A DNA stretch of 64,000 bases. Origin: Pohlia nutans (lineage: Eukaryota; Streptophyta; Bryopsida; Bryales; Mniaceae). The stretch lies in the NCBI GenBank assembly GCA_022496805.1, contig CM040100.1, positions 18,753,009 through 18,817,008 on the forward strand. Direction: 5' to 3'. This document shows, piece by piece, positions 61,727 to 64,000 of the stretch. The notes beneath the pieces were generated by a model, which saw nothing but the letters and a program-made list of their open reading frames with translations, did no database searches and was not told the DNA's origin. The first letter of the stretch is position 1. Every line of letters begins with the position of its first letter. Both the position numbers and the translations under genes were made by a program.

Positions 61727-62551
61727 TTAAGGAGACAAGTCTATCAAGGTATTAATGACAGCATTAGCCAAAGCCACTTTACCATGAGGTGCATTATGAG
61801 CGGCTTTTAAGTAACCTTTAACGAAGTCTAGCCAATAAGGCGACTTTGGACGAGGGTAATAAGGATAATTGAAGAGAATGCTCTCTACAATAAGGATTGC
61901 AATTCCATGATGATCTTGCATCTTATTGAAGTCGATGCAATAGAACTGTATGTTAGTAAGGGTGTCAACGGCATCGCCTCCAAGGACAAATTTTATACCC
62001 CGTCCATCTTTTCCAGCCATAAAATTTATACTCCCCAACATGAGCCCCATGTCATGTGCAAGTAAATCAACAGGAAACTTAAGCTCTTCCAATTGGTCAA
62101 CATACAAAGGAAAGTTTTTGGACCTAAAAAACTTACTAGGCCACTCAAATGAACTCTTTTCTCCAATGAAAATTCGGGCGATGAATTCGTCACCTTTGAA
62201 CCCGGGTGGGAAATATTTTGCTTGAATAGTGGCACCGAGTTTCTGAGGGATTGGCCACACACGTTGCATGGTGTACAACGCATTTGCTTGCATCAGAGAA
62301 GACGACGTGTCGAATATTTCACCCACGTCGGTTTGAAATGCACGCAAGTCACAGTAATGCTTCATAGGTATGGGCAAGTTGAATAGGCCCTGTACTTTGA
62401 ATTTCGCGTACAAAGTCTCTAAGTTTTCAAATTCGTTTTGCAACTCAGAGGCTCTCCTTGCATCATACACTTGCTTGAGAGCCACGCTACCTCGGGAAGG
62501 CATGGTAAACACTTGTGCAAATGTCCCGGTTCCAAGGCACACTATGTCCAT
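61727..62551 (-). CDS. DUF3669-like kinase-fold protein, intronless
   Basis: 274 residues in one exon. It opens with MDIVCLGTGTFAQVF, like a glycine-rich nucleotide loop, followed by VALKQVY with a lysine in the expected place (about residue 27). Later come LLAHDMGLMLGSINF, IKFVLGGDAV, FYCIDFNKMQ and a C-terminal NYPYYPRP...WLDFVKGYL. This order (MG..L..., FVLG, (I/L)DFN, DPYYPRP) is what I know from the DUF3669 family, kinase-like proteins found mainly in filamentous fungi and of unknown function. The DFN may stand for a DFG-like metal site; no HRD-type loop is seen. The absence of introns, in a region of intron-rich genes, fits horizontal transfer or retroposition. The family call is from memory of motifs. 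ATG 62551 is the only plausible start. Confidence 0.7.
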   Translation of the reverse strand: MDIVCLGTGTFAQVFTMPSRGSVALKQVYDARRASELQNEFENLETLYAKFKVQGLFNLPIPMKHYCDLRAFQTDVGEIFDTSSSLMQANALYTMQRVWPIPQKLGATIQAKYFPPGFKGDEFIARIFIGEKSSFEWPSKFFRSKNFPLYVDQLEELKFPVDLLAHDMGLMLGSINFMAGKDGRGIKFVLGGDAVDTLTNIQFYCIDFNKMQDHHGIAILIVESILFNYPYYPRPKSPYWLDFVKGYLKAAHNAPHGKVALANAVINTLIDLSP

Positions 62552-63553
62552 CCCTATTGAGAATTAATGTATAAGCTATAATTATGAATGCAAAAGCTTT
62601 TTGTATGTAACCTAGTTATAACCTTTACCCAAAATTGTCCCCTAGAGATTCTTGCTTATAATATTTACCCTATGACAAATGAAAAATTTGGATCAATTTT
62701 GGGTACACTTATAATCAACACTTTGAGAATCTATAGTTTAAAAATCTTTGGTGTTCCAAAATGCATATTAAAAGAATCTTGAGTTGTCTTTCAATCGTCA
62801 ATAAGATTCAAACAAACACTAAGATTAATAATGAGGACAATCCTCAAATACTTACTTGAAAATGCTGCAAATGAGTCGAAATATATTAGCTTGATACTAT
62901 TTATATAGGAGACAATAGACCATGCATTTACTTGTAAGCTTCACTTTTACTTTTATTTGCTTTTATGTTTTTTATTGTCAGCAATGTTTTGCAGGCGGGC
63001 TTTTATTTTAAATCTCCACTTCAACCAAACTCAACTTTTGAATTCCCTTTTACATCTATATTTGAAAATCACTTTCTACACAATTCATAGTAGGGGTTAT
63101 CAATTAATGTGATGCTTGATTAGAAGAATTCACAATAATTATATTCAAGTTTATTTTTTGCAATAGTTACTATTATTCAATAAAAAATTTCAAAGTTGCT
63201 CCTAATTCAAGCACTTCAAGATCAAAACAAATTCAAATGTATAAACAAAAGAGACAGTGCAGTGTATATCAATCTTTTTCTACAAAGATTCAAAAGGTGT
63301 GATAACTTTACTTTCATGGGATTACAAAGCTAACAGTTCAGTCACACTCTGAAAGAAATTCAAAAAGTAGAACTTGAGTAGAGCTGCCATTGCTCACACT
63401 AAAGTAACAAAAGTCCCTTGATTGGATACGTCAAATGACTCAACCTTTGTCTAAAGTGAGAGCTCAGACTCGTTAAAAAAACAAGTGGCAGAAAGAAGTT
63501 CACTTAATTTCCAAGGCATAAGAGGATATAATCTATACAGACAACTTCCTTTC
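62552..63553. other. Intergenic DNA between the DUF3669-like ORF and SHMT
   Basis: AT-rich. It should hold the promoter of the DUF3669-like ORF and the SHMT 3' UTR; no defined element seen. Confidence 0.45.
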
Positions 63554-63702
63554 CTAGTGTTTGTACTTCATAGAAGACTTCTCAAAGCCAATGGTGGGGA
63601 ACTGCTTGGCAAATCCTTCCACTTCGTGTTTCAACTTTTCAATTTCTGCCTTCACTTCAGGATCTGTGTCGACAGCAGTCCTGAAGTCCTTCAACTTTGA
63701 CC
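63554..63702 (-). CDS. SHM: Serine hydroxymethyltransferase, last exon only
   Basis: After an acceptor (TTTGTAG at the 5' side) the exon reads [10 protein letters not shown], then [30 protein letters not shown] and TAG. The phrase [11 protein letters not shown] with a MKY(K) ending is characteristic of plant mitochondrial-type SHMT, the PLP enzyme that interconverts serine and glycine and supports photorespiration. The rest of the gene lies beyond the right edge, so catalytic residues cannot be inspected. Normal family C-terminus with no damage. Confidence 0.85.
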
Positions 63703-63822
63703 CTACAAATAGGAAAATAAAATAAAAATGTTAGTAATATTTATGGATTTTAGATAAGTAATTGAAGACCTAGTGATTACACATTGCATTAGTGGTTCGG
63801 TGAATCAAATATTTCAAACTTT

Positions 63823-63930
63823 AATGACACCTACAAATGTGGAAAGGAGAGCCTAGAAAGAGAACATCCTCTCAATAATGACACCTACGAATGTGGAAAG
63901 GAGAGCCTAGAAAGAGAACATCCTCTCAAT
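63823..63930. repeat. Tandem duplication of a 54-bp unit in an SHMT intron
   Basis: Two units, each starting AATGACACCTAC and ending CATCCTCTCAAT, differ at a single position (CAAATG versus CGAATG). The near identity points to a recent duplication. Confidence 0.9.
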
Positions 63931-64000
63931 AGATGGCTTGGTGAATGGAATTAGAGAATCCTAAAAAAAAAAGCGGAAAAGCAAGGGAAACTCAATCAAC

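Overview
The window is nuclear DNA of a green plant (streptophyte). Every long gene is split by GT-AG introns and matches plant families: kinesin-13, a Kelch-phosphatase of the BSU1/BSL type, plant sphingosine kinase, a strictosidine-synthase-like propeller protein, FACT subunit SSRP1 with an HMG box, and the C-terminus of a glycine hydroxymethyltransferase. Long AT-rich introns, many small inverted-repeat transposons, stacks of short TTAA-flanked elements and one intronless fungal-looking gene suggest a non-seed plant (bryophyte, lycophyte or fern) or a related streptophyte alga. I cannot name the species. Exon models come from reading splice sites by eye; three complete genes and the kinesin fragment join to exact multiples of three.

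Layout. 1-4902 (+): kinesin-13 without its first exons. 4903-9195: intergenic, with AGGTAGACG-type MITEs and a Tc1-like transposase remnant. 9196-17769 (-): complete 21-exon BSL phosphatase, 1031 aa, several introns carrying transposons. 17779-28720: a gene-free 11-kb block built largely of TTAA-flanked elements, some stacked end to end on shared TTAA sites. 28721-35892 (-): nine-exon sphingosine kinase, intact except for one in-frame TAG. 37142-43016: transposon debris (TTAA element, LINE-type RNase H fragment, hAT-like element, microsatellites). 43020-43433 (+): small RING protein. 44207-47295 (-): four-exon strictosidine-synthase-like gene. 47296-54075: Stowaway MITE and five more TTAA elements. 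54076-56499 (+): two-exon SSRP1. 58440-61541: a 3.1-kb non-coding element with ~45-bp terminal inverted repeats holding a SINE, tandem repeats and two TTAA elements. 61727-62551 (-): intronless DUF3669-like kinase-fold ORF. 63554-63702 (-): last exon of a mitochondrial-type SHMT.

The host genes do not form a pathway; they are ordinary housekeeping or signalling genes (microtubule depolymerisation, brassinosteroid-type phosphatase signalling, sphingolipid phosphorylation, chromatin, one-carbon metabolism). What stands out is the mobile DNA: at least twenty short TTAA-flanked elements sharing CCCCTAA termini but several unrelated interiors, totalling about 11 kb. TTAA targets and CCC-starting ends resemble the piggyBac superfamily. 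Two array insertions sit in the TTAA of a short host repeat whose unoccupied copies lie nearby. Other points are the nonsense codon in the sphingosine kinase and the fungal-type DUF3669 gene.
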